DNA of 64,000 nucleotides. It comes from Nymphaea colorata (taxonomy: Eukaryota > Streptophyta > Magnoliopsida > Nymphaeales > Nymphaeaceae). The stretch is taken from assembly GCF_008831285.2 (NCBI RefSeq), contig NC_045145.1:15374802-15438801 (forward strand), read 5' to 3'. Position 1 is the first letter of the stretch, and each line of letters begins with the position of its first letter. Below, piece by piece: positions 31,011-45,500 of this stretch. Both the position numbers and the translations under genes were made by a program. The notes below the pieces were generated by a model. It searched no databases. It was not told where the DNA came from and saw nothing but the letters and a program-made list of their open reading frames with translations.

Positions 31011-31705
31011 AACCTTTATGCAACTGATTTATCTAGTCATGTAACAGTGTAGTTCGGTTGAGGACCCCGCACCTTTCCCGATCATCAACAATTTATAACC
31101 ACCGAATAGAATGCCGGCCATCACAGGCATGCAAGTTACAAAAAGAATACTCAATCTAAGAAAAGGGAGACGGATGAGGTCAGTCGTGAGACGGAACAGG
31201 AGCATAGGGTACAATAAGAACGGGCATGCGTCCCCACCCGGATGGAAAATAGGACTAGAGACTCTTGGCAGCCACCACCAGGCAGAAAGCTTTCAAGAGG
31301 CAGACATTAGCAATCATGCATCCATGCTGCCGCTAGCCCTAAGGGCACAATGATATATACAATAATGAGAAAAAAACCCAGTTGGCTGGCAAAGCACCAG
31401 ACCTCGTAAATTTAGCATCACAAAGTACATCAAAATTTTGATCCATTCAAAACTTCGTCCTGCTCGATGATTAATTTTGATCAAGTCAGAAGTCCATGCT
31501 GCCCGATGACATCAGATAGTGTGCTCGATCTGCCCATTTGGGGCTTGTCGGGATTAGAGCTTCTTCTGATTGATCTTCACCAAGAGGGACGACAGGCAAC
31601 TGACATAATAACCACAAGGACATGAGCTTTGCATCTGCCAAGTGTTGGTTTCTGTAGTACAAATAGTTTCAGCAAATCTGGAAAAACATCACCCACCGGT
31701 AGACA
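30660..31705 (-). other. Probable THO2 3' UTR and flank
   Basis: This stretch lies 3' of the THO2 stop codon on the minus strand and should contain its 3' UTR. A GA microsatellite sits at 30972-31007. A small hydrophobic open frame on the minus strand (31029-31214) is most simply 3' UTR sequence. Confidence 0.4.
30972..31007. repeat. GA microsatellite, about 36 bp
   Basis: Uninterrupted GA dinucleotides in the 3' flank of THO2. Confidence 0.95.
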
Positions 31706-34700
31706 TTATTTTCGATGCCTACGTTTTGGTTCAGCTCTCTGCCGTTTCTCATCCTCCCAGTCACGATCATATGTTCTGAGTCAAACTCGTTAAGGCCTTT
31801 ATTAAGCATTATGGAGAAACTTTACAAACTGAGTTAGACAGTAATTAATGCACGCTTCGGCCATTCCAGGAAGTACCGTGGAACTAACTTTTCTTATTCC
31901 TTTTAGAAGTACCATCTGGAGATATTAATTTGATTTGGAAGGAGAAAACAACTGCAAAGATAAGAGAGTAATTTTCAAGGATACGGTTCATTGTCACGCC
32001 GGCCAACCTTGCCTGCAGCTTCTTTAGTGTGCATCCTTGGCATCTGATCCTCGAGGCCGTATGGTGCCCGTTGCAATATGGCTCCCTTGCGGTCATTTCT
32101 ACTGTCATATGATTGTGACATCCCTGATGCAAGTGGAGGAGCAGTAGCCAGTAAATAATCACCACCAGCCTCTGAAGGAAGGTGTTCTCTTTTGAGCCGA
32201 CGCCTTTTCGAAGCCACTGCAGCATCAATATCCTCTTTCATCATGCTGCCTTTGTCCCTCTCTCTGTCCTCCGCCTGAATGTATAACAATGCATGTAACA
32301 CAAACTTAGACAGTTGAATAAATACAAAACTAGTAGAGATACATCCTGACACTGAATGAAAGAGAGAAGTGGTCGAGACTGATCATAACCACCTCTAAAA
32401 GCAACAAACTTTTGGCATCAACAGATTGCAAGACCAAATAAAGAATGTGGATGGTCATTCATTATCTTCCACAAGCATTTTAAGCTTCCTAGATTAATCT
32501 TCTCAGTTCCAAACCTACATAGTCTACCCACTAACGGTTGCTTTAGAAATATAACCTCCTGTAGTTTCAAGGAAAAATATGTCAACTGAACAAGGCTCCA
32601 AGATCAGGTCCTATACGTGTTACAACCACCTGATCAAGCCATAAAGTACTAATACAATATCAACAATGGACCAAAATAATATCATAATTTCTTAAGTTAT
32701 CATAAGTACCATAGTTCTGGAAGAAGGAGAATACATTTGAAGTCCAATAAGAAACATGACATTTTGGGAGGAACTTGAATGAATAAGACCAAATATGTGA
32801 AAGATAGTAACTATATCTAAAGTCATACGTCAATAGACAAACTGCAGTCATGAAAAAAAAAGCCACATATCGGCAGCAAGCAGTTTGATTCAAGAAAGGG
32901 AGTATAAACAAAGGATGAACAGTGGGATGTCATTTGTTTAGCAATAAAGTCCCAACAGTTTGAAGATCCAACACACTTCCAATAACAACCTTAACCAAAC
33001 GGATAGAAAAAAATTATTTACAATTCTATAGCTAGCTGGCTATGTAACGCACTTTATTTGTCCAGATTTTTTTTCTGTTGCCGATCAATATAATGTACAA
33101 TTATTTAAAATGGCATACCTTTACTGAGAGAATGTCTCGGTCGTCACGCTTCCGCTCTTTCATATCCTCCTCCCTTCTGCGCTTAGCATCATCCAATGAA
33201 GCAATCAAGTTCTCCTCTGAACGTCTCCTTTCTTTGTCTTCATGTCTTGGGGACAGCCTCTGCATGTATCTAGCATTTCCAGCCCTCCTGTCAGACTCCT
33301 CCTCCCTTCTACTAATGGAAACTGACTGTGGAACAACATTTGGAGGTAGTGGTGGGGGTGGTGGCAAGCTTTGCCCATGATAACGATCTTCAGCATGAGA
33401 TTTTTCAGCAGATGTTTCCACATACCGTAGTTTATTGCGATCATCTTTGCTGTGCTCATCTTTAATTTTGTCAAACGTGCGATCAACACTTCTTTCAGCT
33501 CCTCTCTCCTGTATTCTATCAACTGACTTTTCCCGTCCATACCTTTCAGTAGATCTGTCCTTAGAATCACCACGAGATTTATCAGGGCGTTCACGGTGGT
33601 CTCTATCTAATCTATCATTAACTTTCTCTTTTGGTCTATCAATAAGTTTCTCCATCGCTCTATTTGCATTGTGCTCATCATTACTTATTTTTTCATGGTC
33701 TCCAGTGTGTAGTTTGTCAGCTAATCTCTGGTCCACAGATCTTTCCCTGTCAGAGTGTCGAACATCCAGGTTCTCTCCATCCTTCACTTCACTCTCTCCC
33801 TTTCTTCGTTTATTCAACCTTTCAGCTTCTTCTACAGAAGTAGGTCGTCTCTGTTGCTTATCTACATTTCTTGTAGCAGAACCACTCTCATAACGAAGTG
33901 GGGAAACTGAGGATCTGGTAGAAGACCTTGACGGGTCATGAATGTCAGCTTCATTAACCTCACTTCCAACTGAATTTCTCAGTTCTGTAGATCTGATTAC
34001 AGCTGGAATATTAGCATGTATATCTGAACTCGTTCTACTTGATATAGTTGAAGTTTTAGTAGCTATAGTTCCAGGGATATTGCCACCATTAGTAGCAGCT
34101 GCTACAGATGCATGAATCGCCCCACCCTGTATAACCTCTGATGTGAAACCTGAGGGCTCCCTTTCACCAGCTGAAGACAATGGAGTGGCCACCCGACTGG
34201 CAGATCTTCCAGATTTTGTATCATCTTTCACTGAGTCTTGCTTTGCCTGCTTTGTGACACCTTGAGCCATACGCTTCATCTGAGATCTCGACTGGAAAGC
34301 AAGCAAGAAAAGGTTAAAAGCAAAATGTAACCCAGAAAAGAATATTTCTGTTGCATGCCAATGTAGCAACTGAAGCAAAAGTAACCCAGAAAAGAATATT
34401 CTGTTGCATGCCAATGCAGCAACTGAAGCAAAACGGCAATGTAGCAACTGAAGCAAAACGGCAATGTAGCAACTGAAGCAGAATGGCTCATGCCTAATGA
34501 GCTCGACTTCTGTTCCATTATTTTATATAAGTGACTCTAGTATCTCTGAATATTCCTATACACAACCGAATTTTGCACCATTGACATGAAACAAAAATTA
34601 AAAGATGTACATTCAGCAAATCATACTATCAACTCATGTAAAAATAAATCATAACCGTTAACCTCAAATAAAATAATATGCTGTACTTTACTCATTCGTT

Positions 34701-36474
34701 GTATAAATCACACACAGATTTGACACATTAAACAATCAGCAAGAATGTCCAAATAGTTCACTTTGTAACCATTAGATGCCCCAGCTATAATATTTCCTCA
34801 AGAACACTGAAAAGATAATGAGCAATTATGTATTACCAAGAAAATTAATGGCCCCCACGTGCTTATTTCATGTATTTACTTACCGCATGGTAAGCTACAC
34901 ATTCAGGGTCAAAGGCTTCTCCTATAATGTCATCTCCATACTCCAACCTTATTTAAATTCAGACTGTCTTTTCCTATTCCTTTTCAAAAATGGACCAGAA
35001 GGCCTCTTATCTTTAAAGCCTAAGAGCTGTTTGCTTACTAATAGTTCATCATGTATAAAGACATGCAATAATTATTTAAAATTCACAAAAAAAAAAGAGC
35101 TCAGAGAGGGGGTTGAAACATGTTTCTTATATAGTAGAAATGTATCCTAGGGCAAGGATCAGATGACCATTGTGAAAAATGTAAACATAATTCAATATGT
35201 TAGCATGTGGACTAAAATAAGTCATAACTCATTAAATGTACAAAGAAGACCCGTTTAAACTTTAAACTTACAGGATGCACAGGAAATACTAGTTTTAACC
35301 TTGTATTAGTTCTCCATCAAGTGCGCAGGCTGTATCCAAAAATACCTAGTGAAGAGCACACAATAGTTTCTTTTAGTTATGTTAACTTATTTTTCCTTGC
35401 AATTTTGATAGGTTCAACCTTTTGAATCAATACTGCTGATGCTGCAGGCATCACTTTTTTTATTTTATATAATTTTGTGCACATCAAGGTACTCTGAACT
35501 TATTTTCTTTATCGTTTAAGAAATAAGAAATATCTGTCATCCTCCACTCATCAAACTAGACATGTTAAAACTTATTTTATTCCAACAGACATCATAGTTT
35601 TCTGCCGCAGCAACTAGCTGCCTGAAACAGAATTCTGCATAGTTAAAAAGGGAATTGCGAAGAATGTGAATCCAGACTTTCCAAAGGAACAAGGTAAAAT
35701 TCAGGGAATAGGAGGACCACCTCAAACTCCACAGGAGCTTTTGATAAGACTTTTCCCGTAGATTCGTCCAACATGGGGCCTTTAGCAATATCTTCTGAAT
35801 TCTTCAGCAAACTAGATGCTTTGTGTGCTGTAGTTTGTGAAGCAGTAGACGAAGCAGTAACTCGAGGATCCACATTACTTGTGTTCCCCATCAAAGCGTT
35901 GCTTCTTGTTTTAATTTGTGCAACGTCATGCTTTGCCAGTGTGACACTTTCAGACCTTTCAAGCTTGCCATCCACAGGTTTCAGAAGTAGCACCTGCTCC
36001 TTGGAAGGATTTGATATATCAGGGGCTTGAGATGCAGAGGAAATATTTCTGGCCCCAGCAGTTTCATTCTGAGAGCTTAAAAGGACAGATGTGCTCCCAG
36101 CAGGTAATGCATTGGTAACCAAATGTTTAGCTGGTGATGCTGCAGGCTTCAGATCAACAAATCCCATCCCAAATTCTTCTTCTGAAACCCACGAGGTCTG
36201 CACGCACCATGAAAAAATCAGTAATTTGACAGAATAAATTCATGCTGCATGGGAAGACTAAAATAATAGATTAAATAAGAAAAGAAGTCAAATGAACTTC
36301 CTATTCTTACAACAGAAATGCCCCAATAAAATCACCTTTCTTGCAGCCAAAGCTGCAGCTACACCTGTAGCCAAGACCTTGAGGTCTTCCCGTTCATCCC
36401 CTTTAATTTTTGCCACCTGCAACAACAACATGACTAGGATCATACTGGGAATCACGTTTCATGCAAGCTATACA

Positions 36475-36546
<72 letters not shown>

Positions 36547-39500
36547 ACAACGTATGAAAGGTCCATATCAAACTAAAATAAAGATTCTCATCGAAATTAT
36601 TCAGGCTAAGGAATTCATTTTGGATAATAAGTGACAAACACAGTTATGGATGCGCACTAAGCAAAAAATAAAATCTCGGCAAGCAAGCTTCTTAAGATGG
36701 TGTACAACAAAAGTTATTCAGCAACGTGCCATGGATGAACCAAATAGCCAGGAATACGAACATTTTTTGGTTATATATTTAGTGTTCAATCACTAAAACA
36801 TGTGGTTTAGACAGACACATTATGAAGACAATCTGACCTTTAACAAGTTTATTTTGACTCCACAACTTCCAAGGCCGTTCACAAGGAGATGGTTGCTATA
36901 TGTGTATGTGCATGCATGTTTGTATATGTGCATGTAAGAGAGAGGAAGAGACAGAAAGAGAGATGATTATCAATCTCACCCGCTTTTCAAGATTGATTCC
37001 ACTTTTTTTTGTAACAGGGAATACACTTGATATTTTTGTCAAAATTATCAAAGCATTACGGATCTCCATATATTCAGTTGACTCCAAGCACTGGATGAGA
37101 AGCCGTGTGATTCTTCCACTCCACTTCCAATGTACCTGATATGAAAATAGGATACTTGAAATCAAGATGCTTAAAATGATCTTACATGGAGTTTCCAACG
37201 AAACGTGTCAGGCAGGGGAAAACATTTACATCAGGAAAAAAAAAAAAACAAAAAATTTCCAATGGATCTGAGGGACCCGGTAATATCATCATTGGAATGA
37301 TAACAGAAATGCGAAGGGTGCCCAAAAAAAAACATAGAATATAATCTACAATTTCCATGAATGCAATAGTAGTAACAAAAATAACCTTTGCCTGAATTGA
37401 ATTGTAATATCATGAAAAAATTTTCATCAAAGTGAAATTTTCCACAATGTTGCTTCCCTTTTGTTTCTTTTGGTTTCTGTCTTATATTATATTGCAATTA
37501 TTGCCACAAAAGAAAGAAGAATAATAGGTATATTGTCTCTGATCATTATTAAGTCTTGCAGGAATGATCCAATAAGAGGTTAAGCTAGTGGAATACAAAA
37601 CTAAGCTAACCTTGCTGCATAATGCATACTTTAACCTACTGACTCTGAATTAGTCATATCCTACCACACAATGTGGTTTATCCAGGTTTTGGTCGGTGTG
37701 ACCAGAGAAGACTCTATTCTGGGAAAAAGAAAAGGAAAGAATGTTAATTCTCAACCATGACTGACACAATCTAGTTCCTCGATTTCATCCTTCTAGAATC
37801 TAAACTTTCCAGGCATCTAATAACACCCCAAAACCTCGAAAAAGCACAATACTTCAAGGTTCTTAATCATGGTTATCAACATCCACAACTATGACAGAAC
37901 ATTTGAAAGGATCCATCACAATAACAAAGTTCTATACAGTAAGCAACCTGCATCTTCTCTCAGAAGTCCTTTCCCTTTGTGGGATTATATATGTAAAGTT
38001 CCTTTAACAATTCATAAAGTCAAGAAAATGTCACTGCTCAGCATATATTTACTTGCCTATATGTGAATAGTGCTGAACAGAGATGTACCTTATCTTCACA
38101 CCCTACCACAAAATTTTTATTCTTTTTTTATTTGTCCACATGGTTGTCTAGAGCTCTCTTTCCCTCTTGATTAACAAAACCAACAAACAATAGAGACAGG
38201 AACAACAGTGAATAGTATTTTAAACATAATAGACTTGTGTATGAACAGTATACAGTACATTAAATTCCTCAATAACTAACCCAAGGTAAACTGTACCCGA
38301 ATAAATTGGCTATATGTGACACGCTGACTATTTGGATCTCTGTAATAGACAGCAAAACCTGGCATATTTCCACACTCCCTTTCATAAATGATGTCACTGC
38401 TCTGTAAAAAAAAAAAAACCAAAAAAACTGAAAATGAGCAAGAGATTTTACAATGAACCAATACTGGAAACAAATGTTTGAGCAACCTGAAAACAACCAG
38501 GAAAAGGAAAATGAAAAGCCTACGAAACAATTCACAACGACACCAGTATCAGAAATAAATGCTGAAGCAAGAGCACAAGTGCCAGCAAAAACAAATAAGA
38601 ACCATTACCTTCCAATAATAGGCCATCTTTAGTGTTTCGTACAAAAATCTACCCAACCTGCCGGCCTCATACTCAGTGCAGCAACAGATCATTGGTTGCA
38701 GTGTTTTGCATATGAGAACATCAATGTGATTAACAGTGTTAAAGAATGGGGTACCAAGAGAGTGCAGCTCACGCACAAAGAAGGCGCAGTAGACAGCATC
38801 AGGCATGCTGAAAGTACAACGAGGGAATATACAGCGCTGAAGAAACTCCATGTTAATCTTCAAAGTATCAGGACATGAAGTAAGCCATATATCCTTCTCA
38901 TGGGAGAGTCGCCTATGCACAGATGCTACATGTTCCTCATGCTTACGGTATTCATTAGTCAATCTATCTAATATCTCTTGGACTCGTTCCTTTTCTTTCT
39001 TTCTCTTTGTGATAGCTGAACTTGAATTGTCAGCAAGTTCCTCAAGAGCCTTCAAAGAAGCATGCTGCTTGGCAATCTCAGACTCATAACGATGCTTCGG
39101 AACATACAGATCATAAAGTGTAAGACCCCAGAAGGTCACATATAAATCTGGTGACAAGCTATTCCATGCTTTTACAGGCAACATAGATCGAACGGTATTG
39201 AGCAAGTCAGTCCACCTGCTTTAAAAAGGAATACAAAGCAATTCAGAATTAGAATACTCGTGAATCGAGATTTGATGATTCTTAGACATGGAAAATATCG
39301 GAAACACTGACAATCATAATGCCATAGAATATGATCATGGAGTAATAATAAAAAACATCTTCTTAAGAACATTACGTTAGACACTTGTGAGATGATCCAA
39401 GATCCAGCACCATGTCATCAGAAGTTGCAGATACTTCTGAATCCTTGTCTGAAATTGTTTCTTTGATGACATCACAAGGCCAAAAGATGTCGGAACCCCT

Positions 39501-42500
39501 CCAATACTTGAAGAGCCTCATCACAGGCCGGTATATCAAAAAAGCGACCTACAAAGTGCAGGCCAGAAGTTAGAATACACCTATCAAGAGGGTGTAAGCA
39601 TGGGGAGGACAAGAACACAAACATAGAAAGACAAAGTTCACCAGAAGTTGTTAGCGATTGCAGTGGGTGGAGCAACCTCAATACATCATAACATGATTAG
39701 ACGGTAAAGGGCTGACAAATAAGAGATAGCATTCATGTAGAGTTGTAAATGAAACAGACAAAAAAATACCTCAGGGTCCAAGTGATATTTATGAACAAGA
39801 TCATCTAATGTGGGAATCAGCTGAGCATAAGCTGTACTTGGTGTTACAGCACTTGAAAGAAACTCTACATACTGGAGAAGTGACCCATGGCATCTATCAA
39901 ACTGCTCACTAAGCATCTTAATGTACTGTGCATCTGCATTAATAACAACCCTGAAGAACGCATGTTGCTATAGCTATTAGTTATTTAATAAAAAATAAAA
40001 AATAAAACAAACTGCACCAAATATAACACTGGTTAGCATATTACATGGATCGATGTTGCGCTATGAGCAATAAAAGAGGGATTGCCAACTTCGGCTCATC
40101 CTTGGGCAATAAGGCATCTCTTAGCCTGTTTGTTGAACGAGTCAACACCTAGAGAAAGACAAAGAGATTACGCTGTTATGTTCACCATTAAAAGCAGATG
40201 CAATGTCAGGATAGCAGGTGTCCTCATTTAAATTCCATAGCGAGTATTTTGTAAAAGCAGAGAATGTCAAAGCGGCTTTTCCCCTTCCAGCTGTATATTG
40301 AAGAACAAGGCATGACATATACATATATATGAATGTAAACTCACACACCTGCAGGCGTATATATGGAACCCAGAGCCACTTTGACTCATGCAGACATGCT
40401 CCTGATTTTTTAAAGAGTCGTGCAGATAAGAAGTTAACCAACAATTTCCATCATTGGAATTCATGCAGTAAGGGAGCCCCCAATCTTTTTCCTACTTCTC
40501 TCAATGAGTGCAGGTTCAAATGCAAACGCCAAAGCCAAAAAAGATTTGAGATTTAATTGCAAAATGCAGGCATATCTGTACGGCATCATTTGAGAAATCA
40601 AGTAGCCAAAAGGAATATGTTATTGAAATGCAACATGGCTTTGGTTTGTCTCCAGCTTCTGACAGGAACTTGAGGAAAATCTAATGGATTGCTAATGCCA
40701 GTGCAATGAAGGGAACCAATTCTATCAACAGTATAGGAGAAGCAATTTCACATAACAATTTCCGATAAAGAGAAATAAAAAAAAATATGAACACCTAGGA
40801 ACCCATGGGTTGAATAATTACAAAATCAAAGCAATTTTCATTATTCTATTATATTCTGAGAAAAAAGCGAGCCTATGCCTAGGATGATGCGCAATTGCAC
40901 ATAAAAAAGGAGCTAGCCAATAGCCAGTGTCCAGAAAGGAACTACAGAGGAAATCAACGCAATCTTCAAATCACAAGACAAGAATTGATATCTAAAAGTT
41001 CCACGAACTATCTAATGTCTACACAGTTAAAAGGTCTCGTCAGGCCTGGAAGGTAGAGCTTATAAATGGACTACGTGACGTGCAGTTGGTACATAGTTAA
41101 AATCAAGGCCTATGTGGTATCTAGCTGGTATATAGTTACAACTTAAAAGTGCTAGGGAGGCCAAGAAGGTAGAGACCGAAAAATGGCCTAGGTGGTGCCC
41201 ATCGGTGCCTACTGCCTAGGCAGTCCATTCAACAGAAAAGAAGAAATGGGGGAAGTTAAAAGGGGAGAAAATGTCAACAAGGAGGTCTCTTGAAAATTTC
41301 GCCTCAATCAATATACTAGAGGATAGAAGAAGAAAAAAGGAAAAAGTTAATTTTTTTTTTTAGGGGGTGGATGGGGGACCACCTCGGTGCCTCAGCCTTG
41401 GCATTTAGGCTACCAATGGAACCTGGAGGAGTTTACGTGTGCTTTTAACTACAATATACTACATGCTTCCAGTCATTTTCTGAACAAAAATATACCAGAA
41501 AAAATATTTGAATCATTAGGATTTGGGACCAACTGGTTGTTAACAATTGTAACCTACGAACTATAAATAATTTGGATGCAATTGATTGTCAGGAATTAGC
41601 ATGGAATTTTTTGAAAAGAAGTGGTCCCGATATAGTTATATACACAAATACATTAGCAGGACCGTCAATGCAACACATAACAAAGAAGTAAAAAATCTAC
41701 TCAAACGCATGAAAAGCATCAAAGAAGAATATAGCATTCCACACCCATGAATAGCAAACCGTGGAACTTCATCGTCTGCATTCAAGTTATACTTATACCA
41801 ACCAAGGTAAACAAAAAAGGCTAGTTGAGACCTAGCAGCTAGGAATACTGGCCTAGGCATCATCCAGGGCCTAGCCAGAGAAAAAATATATTCATAAAAT
41901 GTAGTTATAAAACTCAACCCCAAAAATAGAATCACTGGAACGAATTTGCATCACTAGAATGCAAAATTCAAAAAGGCCTGCACATTATAACTTATAACCT
42001 TTGAGGAGAAAAGCCCCAAAGGAAAAGTCTGGATGTCACCAACTTGGAAGCTTCTCAGAAAAAATTGTTAATGTAGACAATAATACACACCAAGAGACAT
42101 ATTTAAAGTTTTAAACTAGAAAGCAAAGCAACAGAAGAGAGAGAGAGACAGAAGACCTTGTTGTTCCGTGTGATGCCAAAGGAAGTAGCCTGAAATCGAA
42201 GAGTTTCACCTCCACCCATAGCATCTAATTGCTCCTCAGTCATGTTTTCCGTATATTGCACATTTGCCATTTGTTGAATCAATTCCTGAGTAGTTATTTG
42301 TGTTCAAAATCCCTTTTTTAAGTATTAAAATGAAAAGAATGCAACACTTTCGTTAAAACTCCAAAAGCACCTGCAAGAGGATAAGCTCAATGCCATTGCC
42401 TTTCTTTAATTGATTGACAAGATACTGAAAAAGTCCTCGCAATTCCATTGAGGGATATTTCTTACATCTGCATATCATATGCATGACAGTTGCATAGTCA

Positions 42501-45500
42501 CCTAAAGAAAGATCCAAGAGAACTATGGTGCCAAAAATTCAATCATTTAGGAAGCAGACTAATCTTAAGACTGTGTGTATGGGTTTTTTTTTTTTTTTTT
42601 TTTTTTGGGTGGGTGGGGGGGGGAGAGAGAGAGAACAAATAGAGCTATAAAGAATACTATCTTCTTTGATCTTGTGTGAATCTCTCTACTTATCAGCCAC
42701 ATATTATATCACAAATAAAATATTCAAAAACGTATATCCACATCAATAAGTTGAGGCAGCTTTTTTTTTTTTGTTTAATATAGTATGCACTACAAATAAA
42801 AACAAAAAACGTTCCTTATGATTTATTAATAAAGGCTGGAAAATTAAGTTAATAGACAGACAGAAGGCACAATTTGTTTTCTTTCCCTTCTATGTGGATG
42901 CACATGCAGATGAGCATGCATAAATGAGTCATACTGGGAGGAAGAGTACATACAGATGACCCCAAAATGATGCTAGTGATTGAAGCCAATCTGACAAATT
43001 AAGCCCATCGTCCTTTATCTTCTCACGCCCCCCTTGTGCCAAACGTTCAATGACAACATATTCCAACATATCATATTCGAGCTGCAAAACACAATCATGT
43101 TTCACAAATGCTTGTAAGAATGAACTAAGCATAATAGTCACAGTTTATATTAAAGGTTCACCTGTGTTAAATACTTGAAAGCATCGACGACAGGTGCAAT
43201 CATATCTCTGTAGGCTTCAATCTGTAGAAGTAATTATATCTACAAAGGTTAGTTCAAAATGAAGAAGCAACTGCGATCAAACACATCAAGCATCCTGCTG
43301 TATAATGAAGAAAGCACCTGATGAACAATCGTCCGAAGTACAGTCATTGGATTAGCATGAGCTAGCTTGGCAACCATACGACCAAGCTGCTTTAGGTTTT
43401 CCTTTGCAAGTCGTTTCAAGATCCTCCGGGTGTCCAGCTGCATAATTAAAGGAAGGCACCAAACACCACTTTCAGACAAGATGACACGTATTAGGAAAGC
43501 TTGGGATGATAGAAACAAAACAAAACAAAAATCTGATCGTGATAGGCAATATGAAGGCATATGCTAGCAAACCTTTGCAGTTTGCCTTGCTGCAAAAACC
43601 ATAGGATTTTTTTCATCATCTCTTTCCCACTCTCCATATAAACGGTAGCGGACCTAATCAAAATATTATTTAACTTGTTAGCATTCTGCAGTACATGGAA
43701 ACCATGCACATGCACTCACACACACACAAGGTAGAGGAGGAGATAGAGAGAGAGAGAGAGAAAGAGCAACCACCTCATAAGGAAGAAGACTCATCAGTTC
43801 CCAAATTTCTTGTCCAACAGCAGGATTTGCGGGTATTAACTGCAAAGAAGGAAGCAAGCATGTCCCCAGTGACTCCTCAACCCTCAGTCCAGCTTCTTTT
43901 AGCTGCAAGCGAGGGTCACGTTCACCACCATTGATCTCCATAGCCCCTCCAGCACTAATATCGTGAAGTTCCTGGGCAGACTGATAATATCTTCTCAAAA
44001 CTCTACACACCTGCCATTTAAAGATAAACATGTCAACTGCTCCACAGTGAACAACGAAGCCAACATAAATCTTATGCAGATGCAGTGTGAGGTAATGGTA
44101 AGAGCGATGCAGTATAAACATAAAAAACAGCTCTACCTTCTGCAGAAGTAAAGTGTCCCGGTAGAGATACGGTCCCACACAATAAAGCATCTGAAAGACT
44201 TCTCTTGGAAATTCAAGACAAAAATTCTTATGCATGGAGAAAGTAGATGTTTCCTTTGTATCAGTAACAGCAGCACATGGTTGCCCAAGGCTTTGAAGAT
44301 GTGCTTGGCGGATGAGATCATAAGCAGAAGAGATAGACTTCTCAATAGTTCTAGTCAAAACAAGAGATGGAGGGATATTCATTAGAAGACAGAAAATAAT
44401 GACATCAACGACAATTATACAACATGAAATAACATTGCTATTCAATTTTCAGTTGCATCATCATCACCATCATGCCTTATCCTTGGCTTCAGTTACTTTA
44501 CCCTTGACATCACCACTCCTTACTTCCTTCCACATCCTCAATAGGCTTTCCTTTTTTCTCATACCTTCTAACTGCATCATGTTAACATCTATCATTGTTG
44601 CAGTAGTAGGCCTCTGCACAATACGCCTAAACCATCTTAAGGAATATTGTATAATATTTATCTTCATCGATTGCCCCAGATTAGTCCTTAGATGTATATT
44701 CCTGATTTTCTCTATTCCAAATTTCCTCTTATCCCATAACTTTCAGGTGTCCATCTTAACCACATGCATTGTCTCCATGTTACTTCTTAATTTGAATGGT
44801 CCAATGTTGCAAAATTTAAATAGGATATCACCCTGATAAGACAACCAACAGGGCTTTTGACCAATATATATTGGAGTGTGAGCCATTTTTAAACTATTCT
44901 TATTATTAAAAAATAAGAAAATGAATATTCTATCTGCACAACAGTCTACACAGACCCCATAATGGCCATTTATTCTAAGGAGGTCATGTCACGAACCTTA
45001 CAGTTTTTCGTAACATTATGACATTTACCATCAGGAAGACATTCCCACCACCAGGTAAACTCACAACCATCAGAAGAAAGTGAAGAAAAAGACTAAAGGA
45101 TAATGAAGTTAAACCAGTGCTCAAGGTAAGCTCAAACACTTTAAGCTTGTACAGTTGTACCTGAGTAAGCCATCACAAATCTGGGGATGAGCAACAGGAT
45201 TGATAGCAGCAAGACGATCGAAGAGTATTTTTGCATGATACCTGCAGAAGACAAAGAGAGTGATTATCTAAAATGGAAAGTGAGTCATGGCAAAAAACAA
45301 AAATTAGTTTTTATGGACGAATAAGACATATCCAGACTTAACAACGAAGGAATGAATGACAGACTACAAAGAATATGTACAAAAAGTAGCATTATGTAAA
45401 ACAACCCTGTGAACCCTCTCACAGAGAGAGCCTTATATCTTAGTCAACATTGGGCAACGAATCAAAATTCGTGAATAATATTTGAACATAGACTCACACA

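Larger units (their letters stand above)
31706..39215 (-). other. THO2: THO2 exons 25-32 (C-terminal region and charged tail)
   Basis: Exons in transcript order: 38609-39215, 38297-38401, 36980-37135, 36336-36416, 35721-36197, 33119-34291, 31985-32274 and 31706-31775. Exon 25 carries the most conserved block ([74 protein letters not shown]). Exon 30 (391 codons) is a charged Arg/Asp/Glu/Ser tail with a proline run ([10 protein letters not shown]). Exon 32 is short and ends [20 protein letters not shown] then Lys and stop, matching the usual family end. If the last intron is retained, translation stops at 31975-31977 after EPYP. Confidence 0.9.

Noticed and set aside
31029-31214. A 61-codon hydrophobic minus-strand frame
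   Set aside because: It lies in the likely THO2 3' UTR, and a chance open frame is the simplest explanation.
31975-31977. THO2 stop codon ending the protein in EPYP
   Set aside because: A further 3' exon (31706-31775) joins in frame and restores the conserved C-terminus, so this stop is better read as intronic.
38401-38413. A-run considered as a retroposon tail
   Set aside because: On the minus strand it is the polypyrimidine tract of the THO2 exon 26 acceptor.
44399-44836. A 145-codon plus-strand hydrophobic frame with a His run
   Set aside because: It is antisense to the LINE-like fragment, which explains the open stretch. No plausible gene structure.
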